In this document: piece after piece, positions 42,985 to 54,279 of the stretch
Numbering within the stretch: position 1 is the stretch's first letter
Layout of the letters: each line of letters starts with the position of its first letter
Assembly: GCA_023052935.1 (NCBI GenBank)
Contig: CM041292.1
Span: 96,153,237-96,217,236 of the forward strand
Origin: Piezodorus guildinii
Lineage: Eukaryota; Arthropoda; Insecta; Hemiptera; Pentatomidae
Length of the DNA: 64,000 bases
Reading direction: 5' to 3'
Notes under the pieces: model-generated
The model's input: the letters and a program-made list of their open reading frames with translations, nothing else
Told to the model about the DNA's origin: nothing
Databases searched by the model: none
Program-made: the position numbers and the translations under genes

Positions 42985-43280
42985 ATTGAGGATGTATAGT
43001 CGACTGTAGAAACTATTATAGGTAGAATAGTCAGGAATCAGTCATTTTTTTGAAAAGTTAATTTTACGTTTCGGCTCAAGCTTGTGAGCCATCATCAGGG
43101 CATTACTGAGCCATGTCCAAGCATAAACTCTTAAGCATCTTTTAAAGCATAAACTCCAGTTTATGCTTGGACATGGCCCAGTAATGCCCTGATGATGGCT
43201 CACAAGCTTGAGCCGAAACGTTGGCAAAATTAAAAACTTAAAAAAAAAAAATGACTGATTCCTGACTATTCCACCTATAA
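42985..43280. mobile_element. Palindromic insertion with hammerhead-like core (possible Penelope-type)
   Basis: Two arms (about 43015-43130 and 43150-43280) are inverted copies. Each carries ACGTTTCGGCTCAAGCTTG and GTGAGCCATCATCAGGGC or its complement. Read from either strand, the arm has CTGATGA, a 6-bp stem GGCTCA/TGAGCC with a 6-nt loop, and GAAA (43189-43218). That is the layout of a hammerhead ribozyme core with one extra U before the stem. Hammerheads are known in the terminal repeats of Penelope-like retroelements. Flanking 14-bp direct repeats show it is an insertion. No protein is encoded. Confidence 0.55.
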
Positions 43281-43294
43281 TTTAAAAAACTTCT
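43281..43294. repeat. Target-site duplication of the palindromic insertion, right
   Basis: This is the second exact copy of TTTAAAAAACTTCT, after which Helitron-A sequence resumes. Confidence 0.85.
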
Positions 43295-43374
43295 TAATAG
43301 CGATCATAATAACAGAAATTGACGCAGACGAAATCGCGGACAATAGCTAGTTTTGAATATATAAAAAAAATAAA

Positions 43375-43690
43375 TAAATAAACCTTTAACTCTACAAACC
43401 ATGAAGGGTCTTGGGCTCATTGCATATAGAGATTAGTACTGTTGTAAGGGCTACGGCCGTGCGATTAATTAGTTCAGCCGAGACCACACTCAACCGCCAG
43501 GGTTTTTCTCTTTTATAGAAACTATATAATTTTAAAGAGAGCGGGTATGCCCCAGAAGGGTCTCCATATATTAGGATCGCCATACGGCTGAATGAAATAA
43601 CAGAATAAACGATATTTTACTATAGCCGGGATTCGTACCCAGTACTGTAGATTAGTGCTGTATCCACTAGACCACACCACGCCCTATATT
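43375..43690 (-). repeat. SINE1 copy 3, tRNA-derived
   Basis: On the minus strand: A box TGGTCTAGTGG, B box GGTACGAATCC (one change from GGTTCGAATCC), then GGAGACCCTTCTGGGGC, CCTGGCGGTTGAGTGTGGTC, and ACCCTTCATGGTTTGTAGAG. The 3' tail is a short TTTATTTATTTA run (43369-43382). It is full length and begins 25 bp past the end of Helitron-A. Confidence 0.83.
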
Positions 43691-44274
43691 TTTTTTCAAG
43701 CTGGGGCAAATATATAAAAAACAAAAGGAAAATCTTGAAAGCTGTTGAATGCTTCATTCTTGACATTTTTTTAGGAAAAACTATTTGTTTGTAGTTGAAA
43801 AATAAGTACCAGGGGCACCATTGAGTACAGAAACACAATTCATACATTTTTGTTCTGTTATAAAGAAAAAGACAAACTAAATAGTCACTAGAAAACTAAT
43901 ATGCAGTGAAGGGTTTTTTTTAACAGCTGTTAACAAACTACATAAAAAAGCACAATCCTACTTTAAACAAACTTATTCCTTTTACTGATTGTGCTGCAAG
44001 CCAATATAAAAACCAAAAACAGTTTTTATTAACTTCCATTTACAATGATTTTGGAATTAATGTAAGATGGCAATTACATTATGGAATGGGAAAAATGAGT
44101 GTAATAGAGGCGGGTGTACAACAAAGCGAGTTTTCAACAAGAACTAGTCTGTAGCGGTCCGATAACTAGATCTTGATATCTCAAGAAATGTTTCAATTTT
44201 GTAGAGAACAGATAAAAAAGGAATTACCTACGGTGATGTTATTGTGAAGTGAAATATATATAGTTATTACTATA

Positions 44275-44342
<68 letters not shown>

Positions 44343-44524
44343 GCTTTTATATATTCTTTCAAGTTTTTTAACAAAGGGTAAGGATAGTAAACCTACCTCC
44401 GCGGCTTTTTCGACCTAAACTTGTGGATCAATTTGGTGTCGATTAAAAAGAATTTACCTAGATTTTTATCATTTTAATTCATACCGTTTTCGAGATTTTA
44501 TTAAAAACATCTTTTTTCGATTGC
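43691..44524. other. Unassigned region with a long (AT)n tract
   Basis: (AT)n occupies about 44278-44337. No gene is supported. Confidence 0.6.
44278..44337. repeat. (AT)n microsatellite
   Basis: This is an uninterrupted run of about 30 AT units. Confidence 0.95.
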
Positions 44525-44735
44525 GACATGAAGGTAGGTAGGTGAAAGTGAAAAGATTGGTTACATGAAGTTTCGATAGAAACATGTGTTTTATTAAATA
44601 ATCTATTTTATTACTATCTTAAACGATAAGTTAGTTTTATCCGATTTTCATCTCTCTAATACCTTAAATACCATATTTTTCATAAATTCTTTTAAATTCC
44701 AATGGTATATTATACATATATGTTACGGTATATTA
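44525..44735 (+). repeat. DR1 dispersed repeat, copy E (partial)
   Basis: TTCGATAGAAACATGTGTTT, TTAAATAATCTATTTTATTA, AGTTAGTTTTA and AATGGTATATTATACATATA match copy A from about 19809 to 19980 in order. The ends are missing. Confidence 0.6.
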
Positions 44736-45002
44736 TATCGGTCTTAGAGTATCTTTTGTCCTGATAAGTGCTTTTATCGGGTGTCTCTACCTTAAAGGGT
44801 TTTTTTAACAGTTATCTTTGGCCAATACCACAGAACATTAAACATCAGAGCTACTGAGTAATAGGAAGGGGAGCAGTGTGTTATATCAAGAGTAACCCCA
44901 ACAGTCTCACGGTAAACACTGAGTGTTTCTATTATTGCTTCGTTTATGTGTTCGTTCTTTGAAGTTCAAAATTTGTTTAAATAATTTATTTAAAGAAATT
45001 AT

Positions 45003-45870
45003 GCAATTTGTAAATTTTGCAATAAAGTCGTCGGAGGAGAGGAAGAAACGAAACTCGTATGTAATGTTTGTCATAATATTTTTCATACGAAATGTCTAAA
45101 AATCGAACCATTAGACCAAGAGGCTATGAACAAATAGACATGCCCCGATTGCGACGCAGCTTCGCGATCTTTATCAGCCACAGACCCTGGTTCAATGTTA
45201 GAGCTTCTGAGTGCGCTCCCGGTCGACGTCAGGAACATAAAGGCTCGGCTGCAGGGAATCGACGAATTTAAGAGCATTAAAGAAACGCTCTAAAAACAAA
45301 TCGATCTCTCTTTTGAAAATATGGAGAGATTGCTTAAAATCTAAACTCTGCTAGAGGAGCAAAAATTGAAATGGAAAAATTATAAAAGTTTCGTTATTTA
45401 GAGAGCCGTTTGATTTATGCCAAACAAACCAAGCTGTCGAATACTTTGGAGTTAAGAGGTAATTCATAGAAGCCAGGTAAGACGGTGGTGGGCACCATAA
45501 TGAGCGTCGGCGCGGGCCTGGGTGTTGAATTGACTCCGTCCGATCTGGACCACGCCGCGCGGCTTAGGCCTAAACAGGAAGGAACTCCGGGACCTATTAT
45601 TGTGCGGTTCGTTCGTCAGACGATAAGGGACGAGTTGGTACGGCTGAGGAGGGTAAAAAGAGATTACTCTACCCGACACCCTAGGCTGGGGAGAAAATGA
45701 CTCGCATTGGGTTGATGTGAAGCGAGGACACCCGCCAACCCGACACCTGTACTTGTTAACCAGACGGAAAAAGTAGCCGCTAGCATGAAGTATGTCTGGT
45801 TTAGTGGAGGACAAATTTGGTGTCGGAAATCCGATGGCTGCCCTCCGGCCATAGTAATTAAGCCGTCCGC
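45003..45870 (+). pseudogene. Non-LTR ORF1 with PHD finger and FP-like domain
   Basis: 45003-45160 reads CKFCNKVVGGEEETKLVCNV, CHNIFHTKCLKIEP, then a stop and TCPDCD: a C4HC3 PHD-type zinc finger as found in ORF1 of several CR1/Jockey-related elements. A coiled-coil-like part follows (VRNIKARLQGIDEF). The downstream domain reads VGAGLGVELTPSDLDHAARL, GTPGPIIVRFVRQTIRDELV and, in another frame, VAASMKYVWFSGGQIWCRKS. This matches the nucleic-acid-binding FP-like domain at the end of such ORF1s. At least six stops or frame changes are present. Confidence 0.7.
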
Positions 45871-46065
45871 CTTTCAGGCGTTGGCGGAGGCAATTCTGAG
45901 GCTACCTGAAGCAGCAAAAGCAATGGGCATGACGGTGAACCAAGGGAAAACTTAATATATGCGAGCTGGGCCTGGTGTAGTGGCTTATGTAGAAGGAGAG
46001 ATGAAGATGGGCCCATATTGTTTTGACCGGATATCAACGTGAAAGTTCGATGGACCAGACATGCG
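45871..46065 (+). pseudogene. RT fragment fused to the PHD ORF1 remnant
   Basis: FQALAEAILRLPEAAKAMGM then VNQGKT, a stop, YMRAGPG and MGPYCFDRIS fit the segment after the catalytic motif of RTE-like RTs (xxxGLxxNxxKTKYM, ...Y.FE.V..F.YLG). It follows ORF1 sequence with no endonuclease between, so the element is deleted or two fragments are juxtaposed. Confidence 0.5.
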
Positions 46066-46800
46066 GACCGAACATTTGTGTTATAGTATTAACTGTTGCC
46101 TCCGTAAAAGATAAAATTTAGTTAGTCGAGCGTACGCGAATTAAAAAAAAAATTCTTTTTTGGATTTATTTAAATTTAAATTTAATTAAGTTGAGCAGTG
46201 GATAATGCACAACTGATTAATTAGACCGTCTTTTTTTTTTATTTTATTATTTTTTTTATTAAGAGTCAGTCTGAATTGAGAGTTTGTCCCGGTTGTATTT
46301 TTTGTAGTCCGTTGACGATATATACGATTAACGGTCAAAATAGAGGGACTCAATTTAAGAATTAGATCTTTTAAGTTTTTGCAAGATAAAATATAGGAGC
46401 AGCTGAAGGAGACTGAACGGGTCAAGCGGGCCCGTTCAAGACACGAAGAAGACGAGTAGGTAAGCTGCTGCCTATCATAAATTTCCTTGTAAAACTATTT
46501 TGGAGATCCCTTATTCTGGGCAAAATCTAAATCTTTATATTTTATTATACAGTCCGAAATCAGAGATTTTTTAATTGACACAATTAGTACCAATACTATT
46601 CCGTAAAATAAACAAAAGAAAATAGCACGTACTTTTTAAATAATTCAAAATAAGGTAAAAACTTTAATAAAGTAAGGAACATATAAAAACATCGGACTCT
46701 GAAAAAATCTTGACTCCAAATAAATAAATTACAAAATTCTACAATTTTTATTTTTCCTACTAGTATCAGAGAAAAATTAACCTACAAGGGTCGAGAGGGA
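46066..46800. other. Unassigned AT-rich region
   Basis: I see no feature that I can support. Confidence 0.45.
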
Positions 46801-47943
46801 ATTTGGTCACCACAAGTGACGAGAACGAAACTCGACAACTGCAGGTTGTCACTAATCGGCACGTGGGCTGCTGGCTTAACGACAGGCTGTAGCCAGATAT
46901 TCCAGTCAGGTCCCGCAGAAGAAATATGGTCCGGGAAGGAGTTATGACAATAGCTTTATTACTATTCGTGTCACAGGGACCTCAAAGCCTGATCTATAGA
47001 CAGCTTCCAGAAATTCGCTTCAAAATTATGAAGGATATTTTGAAGAAATGCACAATCGTATGAGGACTTTCTTCATAATTCGATATTTTTAATATATAAG
47101 TTTAACATATAATAGTAATAATGGAAAAATCAAAACACAACATATCCTAAAAGAGGACTAGGTAAGGGTTTAAATAAAGTTTTATTTTCTTAATAATTAT
47201 CATTGAAGCAAAGTCAATTATGTTCCATGGTTCGTTGTCATCAAGAAGCTAGTCACATGTTCGATTATTTACTAGTCGTAACCCCACTTGTTATCTCATT
47301 GATAAATTATTAAGATAACAATCCTAAGATTATTATTATTAAGATACTTGAATTCGATAAAACCAATACTAATGAATATTCTGTTCTCCGTAACTCTTAT
47401 TTCTTAATTTAGCGCCCACACATACAGCGGATATCCAGGTACTCCTCGGACACTCGATCATGGCCTGTCAATTTGAGCCTTGAAGTAGAAGAGAACTGGG
47501 AGCAGCAATCGAGTGCCTGACTACCGAAGTAGCCGCTCTAAAATCGTTAATTAAGGCCACGGCGAATAGGACGAGACAGCAAACCACCTAGCCAAAATAG
47601 TAAAGATTCAAGAAGCAACGCCCTTTTCGACGTTTGGCTTCGGTGGAAGATGACAAGGCGGTTATCGTGGCGATAGTTAACCATGCCATCTAAGTCACAG
47701 ATCTAATTCTTTACTACATCATGATGTCCTTTATGTGATAGTTCTTTACCCAACCTACGTCCTTCTAAAAAGAATCGAAATACGATGTCGTCCACGACTA
47801 AGAGAACAGAGGAGCTCGTCACAGCGAAGGCTAAAAGCTAACAACGCCGGTAACAAGAGGGAGTTAATGTAAAATTAAAGGTATCTGCAGAACGTCTAAT
47901 GGTCCTTGGGTTAGTCTGCTGCATATAGTAAGAAGAATGATAC
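46801..47943 (+). mobile_element. Gypsy-2 remnant (left, outside the palindrome)
   Basis: Around 47880-47940 the frame SNGPWVSLLHIVRRM resembles the gypsy RT start (SxSPWASPLHxVxKK). A gag-like coil (ECLTTEVAALKSLIKATANR) lies near 47500-47580. The rest is too decayed to assign. RT continues in the palindrome arm at 47957. Confidence 0.45.
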
Positions 47944-48636
47944 AAGTCCCCAGTGTGAACCTGACGAAGTGTTTTTCCGTACGCCAGGAAGTCCAGTTTT
48001 TGGGTCATAAGGTGAACTCCTCTGGTGTCGACAAACTAACTACTCAGGTGGATACCACCGTATTTTATTCTAGGCTACAATTAAGGACTTGCTTCGTTCC
48101 CTGGGTATGTTTAATATCAGCAGAGAGCTACTGGCCGTCCTCCACGCCATTAAAAAATTCCGCCATAAGCCGGCGGGTAGACACTTCACGGTATAAACGG
48201 ACCAGTATATCAGTGGAACAGGCGTCCTACTATAATGCGGATTCGGATAGTGAACTTGATCAGCCTGTTCTTAACCGATATTCACCACGTACCCGGCGGC
48301 TTATTGCATAAGCAGATGGCAAATTTCTTTATGGTCAAAACATTCCTATAAATATTTATTTAAAGCTGTTTTTATTTCTTATTTTATTTTTCGTGCATAA
48401 TTTCCCTTCATGTAACTTAATTTTATAGTTCAGTGGCAATTACATTGGAACCTCTCATCAGCTGATGATTGTTAAATCTCTTATTTTGTCTGCGTGGGTT
48501 TTTCTCTTTATTTTTAATTTATCCTGAAATGATTATTAATTGCTAAGCTTTGGACGTTGTATATTAAATCGATAATGGATTGAGACGGTAATGATTAAAT
48601 AAGTTTAAAGGAAAAGTCTACTTTCTATTAATTTTA
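47944..48636 (+). repeat. Left arm of a 2.2 kb inverted duplication
   Basis: These 693 bp recur inverted at 49444-50135. In the parts compared I saw one substitution (48074 region) and one 1-bp difference near the outer end. The arm contains the gypsy RT/RNase H fragment described separately and about 325 bp of AT-rich sequence. Confidence 0.93.
47957..48311 (+). pseudogene. Gypsy-2 RT/RNase H fragment, left arm
   Basis: VNLTKCFSVRQEVQFLGHKV is the end of gypsy RT (xKCxFxxxxVxFLGHxVS). In other frames, FNISRELLAVLHAIKKFRHK and GRHFTV with TDQ match gypsy RNase H (EKELLAVVxAIxxFRxYLxGRxFTVxTDH). The two parts are joined by small indels. A 124-residue open frame spans the fragment but does not correspond to a native protein throughout. 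Confidence 0.72.
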
Positions 48637-49443
48637 ATCACCACCACTAATTGCACCTTCTTAAAAGTTTTTCCTATTTCTATCACTATTATAACTATGT
48701 AAATTTTCAAAATGTTCGGGGAGCTTTTTTCTGGTAACCGTCACTTAGCTGGTAAAAACAGCTGTCCGCTTATAATTTTAGAAAAAAACATTATCTTATA
48801 CCCAAAGTTGTGAAATTTAAAGGATAGTGATGAAAAACGGATAAGATTAACTGATTGTTGTTAACAATTTTATATTGTTAAATTATTCAATCTATAGCAT
48901 ATGTTTCCAACGAATATCACTATTTAAACCTTTTTGAACTCTATTAATCTCTAATTGTGTTTGAAAATTCTAAAATCGATTTTAACAACGGAGGCAAGTT
49001 TATGACAAGTTGATGGTGAGTTTATGAACTTAATTCGTATATGATACTATAAATTACCAGTTCTAACTAGCATACAATAAAATTAAAATATGGTTTGAAT
49101 AGCGGTCATAGAAATAATAATTTTTCCGCAAAAATCATAGCCATTTCGGGACTGTGAAGGGGAAAGGATAAAATTTCCGGGTCATTAACGAAGTATTGAA
49201 GCGTGGCTATCGGCTACCTCTCTTTTCCTTCCAAAACATATTTTCTTTTTTTTGTGGCGCGACACATAGATATGTTCGTTATCTTTAGAGTATGAAATAT
49301 AATATAACAAAATGAGAGGTTTTCCCCTCTTTGAAATATTTGGCTATTTAATGTATTGCGTTTTGTCATAGCATATGCTCTCTCCTTTATAAATTATAAA
49401 GATGTAATTTATGCTTTAACACATGTAAGGGTTTAGGAGGAGG
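48637..49443. other. Spacer of the inverted duplication
   Basis: This is about 807 bp. 48655-48990 resembles an inverted DR1 piece (TGATGAAAAACGGATAAGAT, ATGTTTCCAACGAAT, GGAGGCAAGTTTATGAC). The rest is unassigned. Confidence 0.6.
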
Positions 49444-50135
49444 TAAAATTAATAGAAAGTAGACTTTTCCTTTAAACTTATTTAATCATTACCGTCTCAA
49501 TCCATTATCGATTTAATATACAACGTCCAAAGCTTAGCAATTAATAATCATTTCAGGATAAATTAAAAATAAAGAGAAAAACCCACGCAGACAAAATAAG
49601 AGATTTAACAATCATCAGCTGATGAGAGGTTCCAATGTAATTGCCACTGAACTATAAAATTAAGTTACATGAAGGGAAATTATGCACGAAAAATAAAATA
49701 AGAAATAAAAACAGCTTTAAATAAATATTTATAGGAATGTTTTGACCATAAAGAAATTTGCCATCTGCTTATGCAATAAGCCGCCGGGTACGTGGTGAAT
49801 ATCGGTTAAGAACAGGCTGATCAAGTTCACTATCCGAATCCGCATTATAGTAGGACGCCTGTTCCACTGATATACTGGTCCGTTTATACCGTGAAGTGTC
49901 TACCCGCCGGCTTATGGCGGAATTTTTTAATGGCGTGGAGGACGGCCAGTAGCTCTCTGCTGATATTAAACATACCCAGGGAACGAAGCAAGTCCTTAAT
50001 TGTAGTCTAGAATAAAATACGGTGGTATCCACCTGAGTAGTTAGTTTGTCGACACCAGAGGAGTTCACCTTATGACCCAAAAACTGGACTTCCTGGCGTA
50101 CGGAAAAACACTTCGTCAGGTTCACACTGGGACTT
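49444..50135 (-). repeat. Right arm of a 2.2 kb inverted duplication
   Basis: This is the inverted copy of 47944-48636. The minus-strand frame 49769-50125 encodes the same 118 residues as 47957-48311. After 50135 the match stops. Confidence 0.93.
49769..50125 (-). pseudogene. Gypsy-2 RT/RNase H fragment, right arm
   Basis: Its protein sequence is identical to the left-arm copy. One silent-looking substitution (CTAGACTAC versus CTAGGCTAC) separates the two. It has the same RT end and RNase H pieces, with no independent origin. Confidence 0.75.
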
Positions 50136-50472
50136 AAGGACTTACTTTATACTTGCCCGTCTATGGGTAGCTCCCGACGCTCTTCATTTGTCTCACTGTT
50201 ACTACGGTTACCTGAATTTCCCAGTTTTCTAATATTCATGTCTTTCGTTTGAGTTGTTATGCATTGATTGACGTATATAGGACTAATATTATTAAAATTT
50301 TTGCCGCTTCTTGAATACTAAGTACATATTATTTAGGAATTAAGTTTTGATTCTTACGTGCCTGGTTTTCATCAATGGTGTCTGGTCTGAATTCTTCATT
50401 TTATAATATGTTTGTATATTATATGTTACTTCGGGTAATTTTTTTTTTTTTAATATTTTAAGTTATTAATAA
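50136..50472. other. Unassigned stretch
   Basis: I see no supported feature. It does not continue gypsy coding sequence. Confidence 0.45.
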
Positions 50473-50594
50473 TCTCTCAATCGAGATACATAAAAATGAA
50501 TCGCATTTTATTGGTCATCGCGTCACACGTGAACGGCTTGACCGATTTCGCTAATTTATAGTTAAGACAGGACATCGTCTGTCGCGTCAGCTAG
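50473..50594 (+). mobile_element. Short non-autonomous Helitron-like element
   Basis: It begins TCTCTCAATCGAGATACATA after an A and ends GTCAGCTAG before a T. A GACAG/CTGTC hairpin (50566-50570 with 50579-50583) lies about 8 bp before CTAG, as expected for a Helitron 3' end. It is 122 bp with no coding capacity. Confidence 0.6.
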
Positions 50595-53097
50595 TATAAA
50601 TAATGAAAAAAAAAAAACTGAACCACGTTTGAATTTTTGACCAATTTATGTTTTTAATTTCTGTTGATGATTAAATTTTATAAAGAATAGAAGCTTCAAA
50701 ATAAACATAATATTTCTTACTAAATGCACTTTTCATACGATTAACTCATAATCCCGAATTGATAAACTCTTAATAGGCCAAATTGAATTTGTTTAAACAA
50801 AAATAACTACAGATCATGATATAATAGGTTATTCAATGAAATACACACCTCTATTGAAACTCTAAAAATGCTTTACCCTTTTTTCTAGTCTAGCATTATA
50901 TGTAAGTTCTTTTTATGACTCCCAAGTCATTTTAAAAAATTAGGTAACTGAAAGTAGCGCTCCAGATAGTTTATTTTATTTTTTTAGTATTACGAGATTA
51001 AATAATTTAAAACTACAGACATGGATTCAATGAGTAATTTAATCCTTCGTGAGCAGGGCCTATCTTTCAAGTTCAATGTAACTGAAGTAAGTGGATTGAT
51101 TGATCAGTAGAGCAATGTTCATGTAAGTGATATTACTGGATATCTTTGACGCTGCATTTGGAGGCTCGCGTCATGAATAAGTGTTCCATGTTGTCAACAA
51201 AGCTTTAGGGTACTTCTTAGGTGCAGTCCATAAGGGCGGTTGGTAGGCAATCAAAGAAGGTGGATGCCTGTTATGGATTGTTCACGAATGGGGCCAACTT
51301 GGAGCAGGTCTTACACAACTTCCAAAGTTGCTGACCAAAGACTTGAAGGGTGCCAAGTCCGCCTCCAGCTAGCTCACCTGAGGGGACCCAATCAAAAGTT
51401 TTTAATGGCACTCCATGCACCTCCCTTATCCCATCAGATCAATATTTTGTTAGCTATTCCCTTATATCAAATGGTACTTTTTCAAAAATCAGTTCCATAT
51501 TTATATAATTTTTCATATAAGTTAAAGTAGTAATCTGCGAACATTTGAAAAAAAGAACTACATATACAGACCTAACTTTTTATCTAAACCAAACATTATA
51601 CTGAAAATAAAGTATAATTTTATAATCAAATAATTAAAAAAGATGTATTATTTTTTAATATTTATTTAAAAAAAACCCAAATAATAACTCTACTTAAAAA
51701 AAAACTATATAGGTTGAAAAAACTTTATTCTCGGATACCAATTATATTAAACATATGTATATGTTGGGCTGTAAAATAAGTTCTTAGCGTTGTTTAATAC
51801 TTCAATTTAATCCTCTCTGCGTTACGAAATCATGTTAACTAGGTCAATAATGTTTACATATCCTAAAACAATTAGTGATCCTCCACCCAACCTATTCACC
51901 AGATTTTCACCTATCTCTGGCCCTTCAAAACTCTCTTAACGAGAATCACTTTAATTCGCTCGAGAACTGCAAAATGCACGTTTATTAATGAAAAATCCGA
52001 GAAGATATGGAAGGACGATATTAAAAAATTACCTGAAAGATGGCAACATGTAATTGATCAAAATGGGTCATATATATATTTGATTGAAAATATTTAAAAG
52101 TTTATATGGAAATAACCAGTAAAAGAAGCTACGAGCTAATCTTACAACCCAATATATATTCGGAACATCAAATACATTATATGCATATATATGTATGTCT
52201 ACACTGTAGCAACCTTTCTTAGCCAGTCATAAGGATCAGCTGTTTTAATAGACATTTATTTATATAAGTTATGGGAGGTTACATTTGGTTATACTTATGA
52301 TTAAAAGTGTTAGTTCGTTCAGTTATATTGTTTGTCTTTTATCATTCATTAAACAACGTGTAATTTCCCCATTATTTTCCAACAAAGTGACGGACTAAGT
52401 CAGCGGTATAAAATATGCTCCGTAGACATTAAAAGAAGTTTCGGAATATAAAGTACCACGAACAGACTTAACCAAAGGTAAGCTATGCTATTAAACAATT
52501 AGAAACATAGATTCATAATTCCAAAAATTCAACAGTAAATGTTACACACTCTCCCACGTGCAAAAATCTAAAATCTCCTTTTCCATCCTTTTCTGAAATT
52601 GGGGAGAAAAATAACCAGTTGATAGAACCCCAAAACGGCCCTCTTTTAAAGCAATGATCAAACCTTCAGAAACAGTAAGCCCTCAAGAAAATGTTTTAGA
52701 GCGTAACTCTTTGGTGAACCCTAAAGACTTGAAAATAAGTTTCAAAAATGTTTCGGAAATTAAAATAGGTTTTCTTGAAATTCACACGGCAAGAGAAACA
52801 TATTTAACAAAAATTGAACAGGAAATTAAACATTCATCTAAAATTTTCTATTTCTTAGCCCACGCTTGATTATCAAAATTGTCGAGGGTGCTTAACCTCG
52901 ACAAATGTAGTTGAAACCTCGAGGCCCAAAATGAAGATATAAGAGGAAGAAATAACAGGCGGCATATCGTCATCGAAGTGGAAGCTCTTACAAGACAACT
53001 ACCCCTCTACAACAAGATAAGCCTAGGGAACCAAAAAAGTCCCCATTCAAAGATTACTCTAGGATAGATATAAACATGTGGAAAGAGTATCGGAATC

Positions 53098-53102
<5 letters not shown>
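50595..53102. other. Unassigned AT-rich region
   Basis: A weak DR1-like piece may lie at 50820-50965 (ending GGTAACTGAAAGT). The 51240 and 52654 frames have no family features. A perfect 9-bp hairpin is at 52879-52904. Confidence 0.45.
52879..52904. repeat. Perfect hairpin TTGTCGAGG / CCTCGACAA
   Basis: Nine-base arms are separated by an 8-nt loop (GTGCTTAA). The function is unknown. Confidence 0.7.

Positions 53103-53169
<67 letters not shown>
53103..53169. repeat. (TA)n microsatellite
   Basis: This is an uninterrupted run of about 33 TA units. Confidence 0.95.
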
Positions 53170-53171
<2 letters not shown>

Positions 53172-53956
53172 TGACATGATGTATGTTCGCGATAAACTCT
53201 TAAATTACTGAACCGACTTTGATCAAACTTCCTATCCTATCTGTTATTTGGTACAACTGAAAAGAGTTCTTATCTTAATTATTGACCCCAAATGTTATTA
53301 TTGCAAATTAAATATTTATTATACGACAGTAGTTTCTATTTATAGGTTAGTTCAATGAATTATTAATAGATGGCTCTGCCTTGGTACCATGAACGGCATC
53401 AGAAGTTTACCCTTTGTGTCCCTCTTGCAATTTCTTACATAAGTACGATAGATAGAGAAAACTTCGAATGACTTTCATGGTAGGCCTACTGTAGATTAAT
53501 TTATTAAATAACATTCGGATACAGTAAAATATAATTTTTTTTTTGTATTGTAAGATGATATTAACGATGTACTTATTCATATCATCATCAATTCCTGTGA
53601 CTGAACGAAAACTGAACGCCTTACTATTGCATTGAACATGGCGACATTATTTAAAAAAGTGACAGCCGCTGTCAGTTGATAACTTCGTTTAATTAAAAAT
53701 TCGACAGTATAAATTTCACATTATATTTGTTTATGTTCACGACATAACCGTATTATTTAACTGATTTCTAAATGATTTTTATAATTTTACTGTGTATTCA
53801 TTTATGATTGTGCAGTATACCGTTTGGATGTTATTATTATTATGGATAGAAAAATAATAATAAAAAAAATGTCTAGATAATTATTGTTGTTGGTTAATCT
53901 CTGTAGAATTATCATGATTTTTTAGTTGTTAATTAGCTTATTCATTCATTTTTCAG
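53170..53956. other. Unassigned flank of Helitron-B
   Basis: I see no clear 5' TC boundary or gene here. ATTATT and AATAAT runs are present. Confidence 0.4.
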
Positions 53957-54100
53957 CATAATCAACGGGAAAAATCTTACCTTAATGCGCGTAGCAAAGA
54001 TGCACGAAGCTTGCGGATTAAGAGAGCTCATGAATCGGAAGAACAAAGTGCAGCGAGAAACGCAGCTCAACGAATCAGAACAGCAGATATTCGTAGACAG
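53957..54100 (+). pseudogene. Helitron-B N-terminal basic region, exon-like
   Basis: An open block of exactly 48 codons reads NQREKSYLNARSKDARSLRI, KRAHESEEQSAARNAAQRIR, ADIRRQ. It resembles the Arg/Glu-rich N-terminus of Helitron proteins. It is preceded by a pyrimidine-rich stretch ending in CAG (53954-53956) and followed by GTAACT (54101), like an exon between splice sites. Confidence 0.6.
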
Positions 54101-54279
54101 GTAACTACTACGCCCACCGATTGATAATAAGAATTATTCAATTTAATTATATTCGATATCGTCAACTGTACTAGCAATACAATATAGATTATGTTAGCTA
54201 AGATCGAAAGTGAACTTTTACTATTTATTACTTACACCCAGGCTAAATTAAAATAGGTGGAATACATCCATTAACGAGA

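Larger units (their letters stand above)
42535..43350 (+). mobile_element. Helitron-A, internally deleted
   Basis: The 5' end is TC after an A (ATCTATACTAATATAATAAA, a common start of insect Helitrons). The 3' end is GACAATAGCTAG followed by T. This matches the Helitron rule of TC...CTRR inserted between A and T. The inside keeps part of the 5' region, the helicase C-terminus and the 3' end. A palindromic insertion lies at 42985-43280. Confidence 0.8.

Noticed and set aside
45464..45814. Minus-strand frame of 116 codons
   Set aside because: It is a shadow of the PHD/FP-like ORF1 on the plus strand.
52654..52869. Plus-strand frame of 71 codons with a lysine-rich composition
   Set aside because: I considered a gag remnant, but no gag landmark, zinc knuckle or pol sequence is near.
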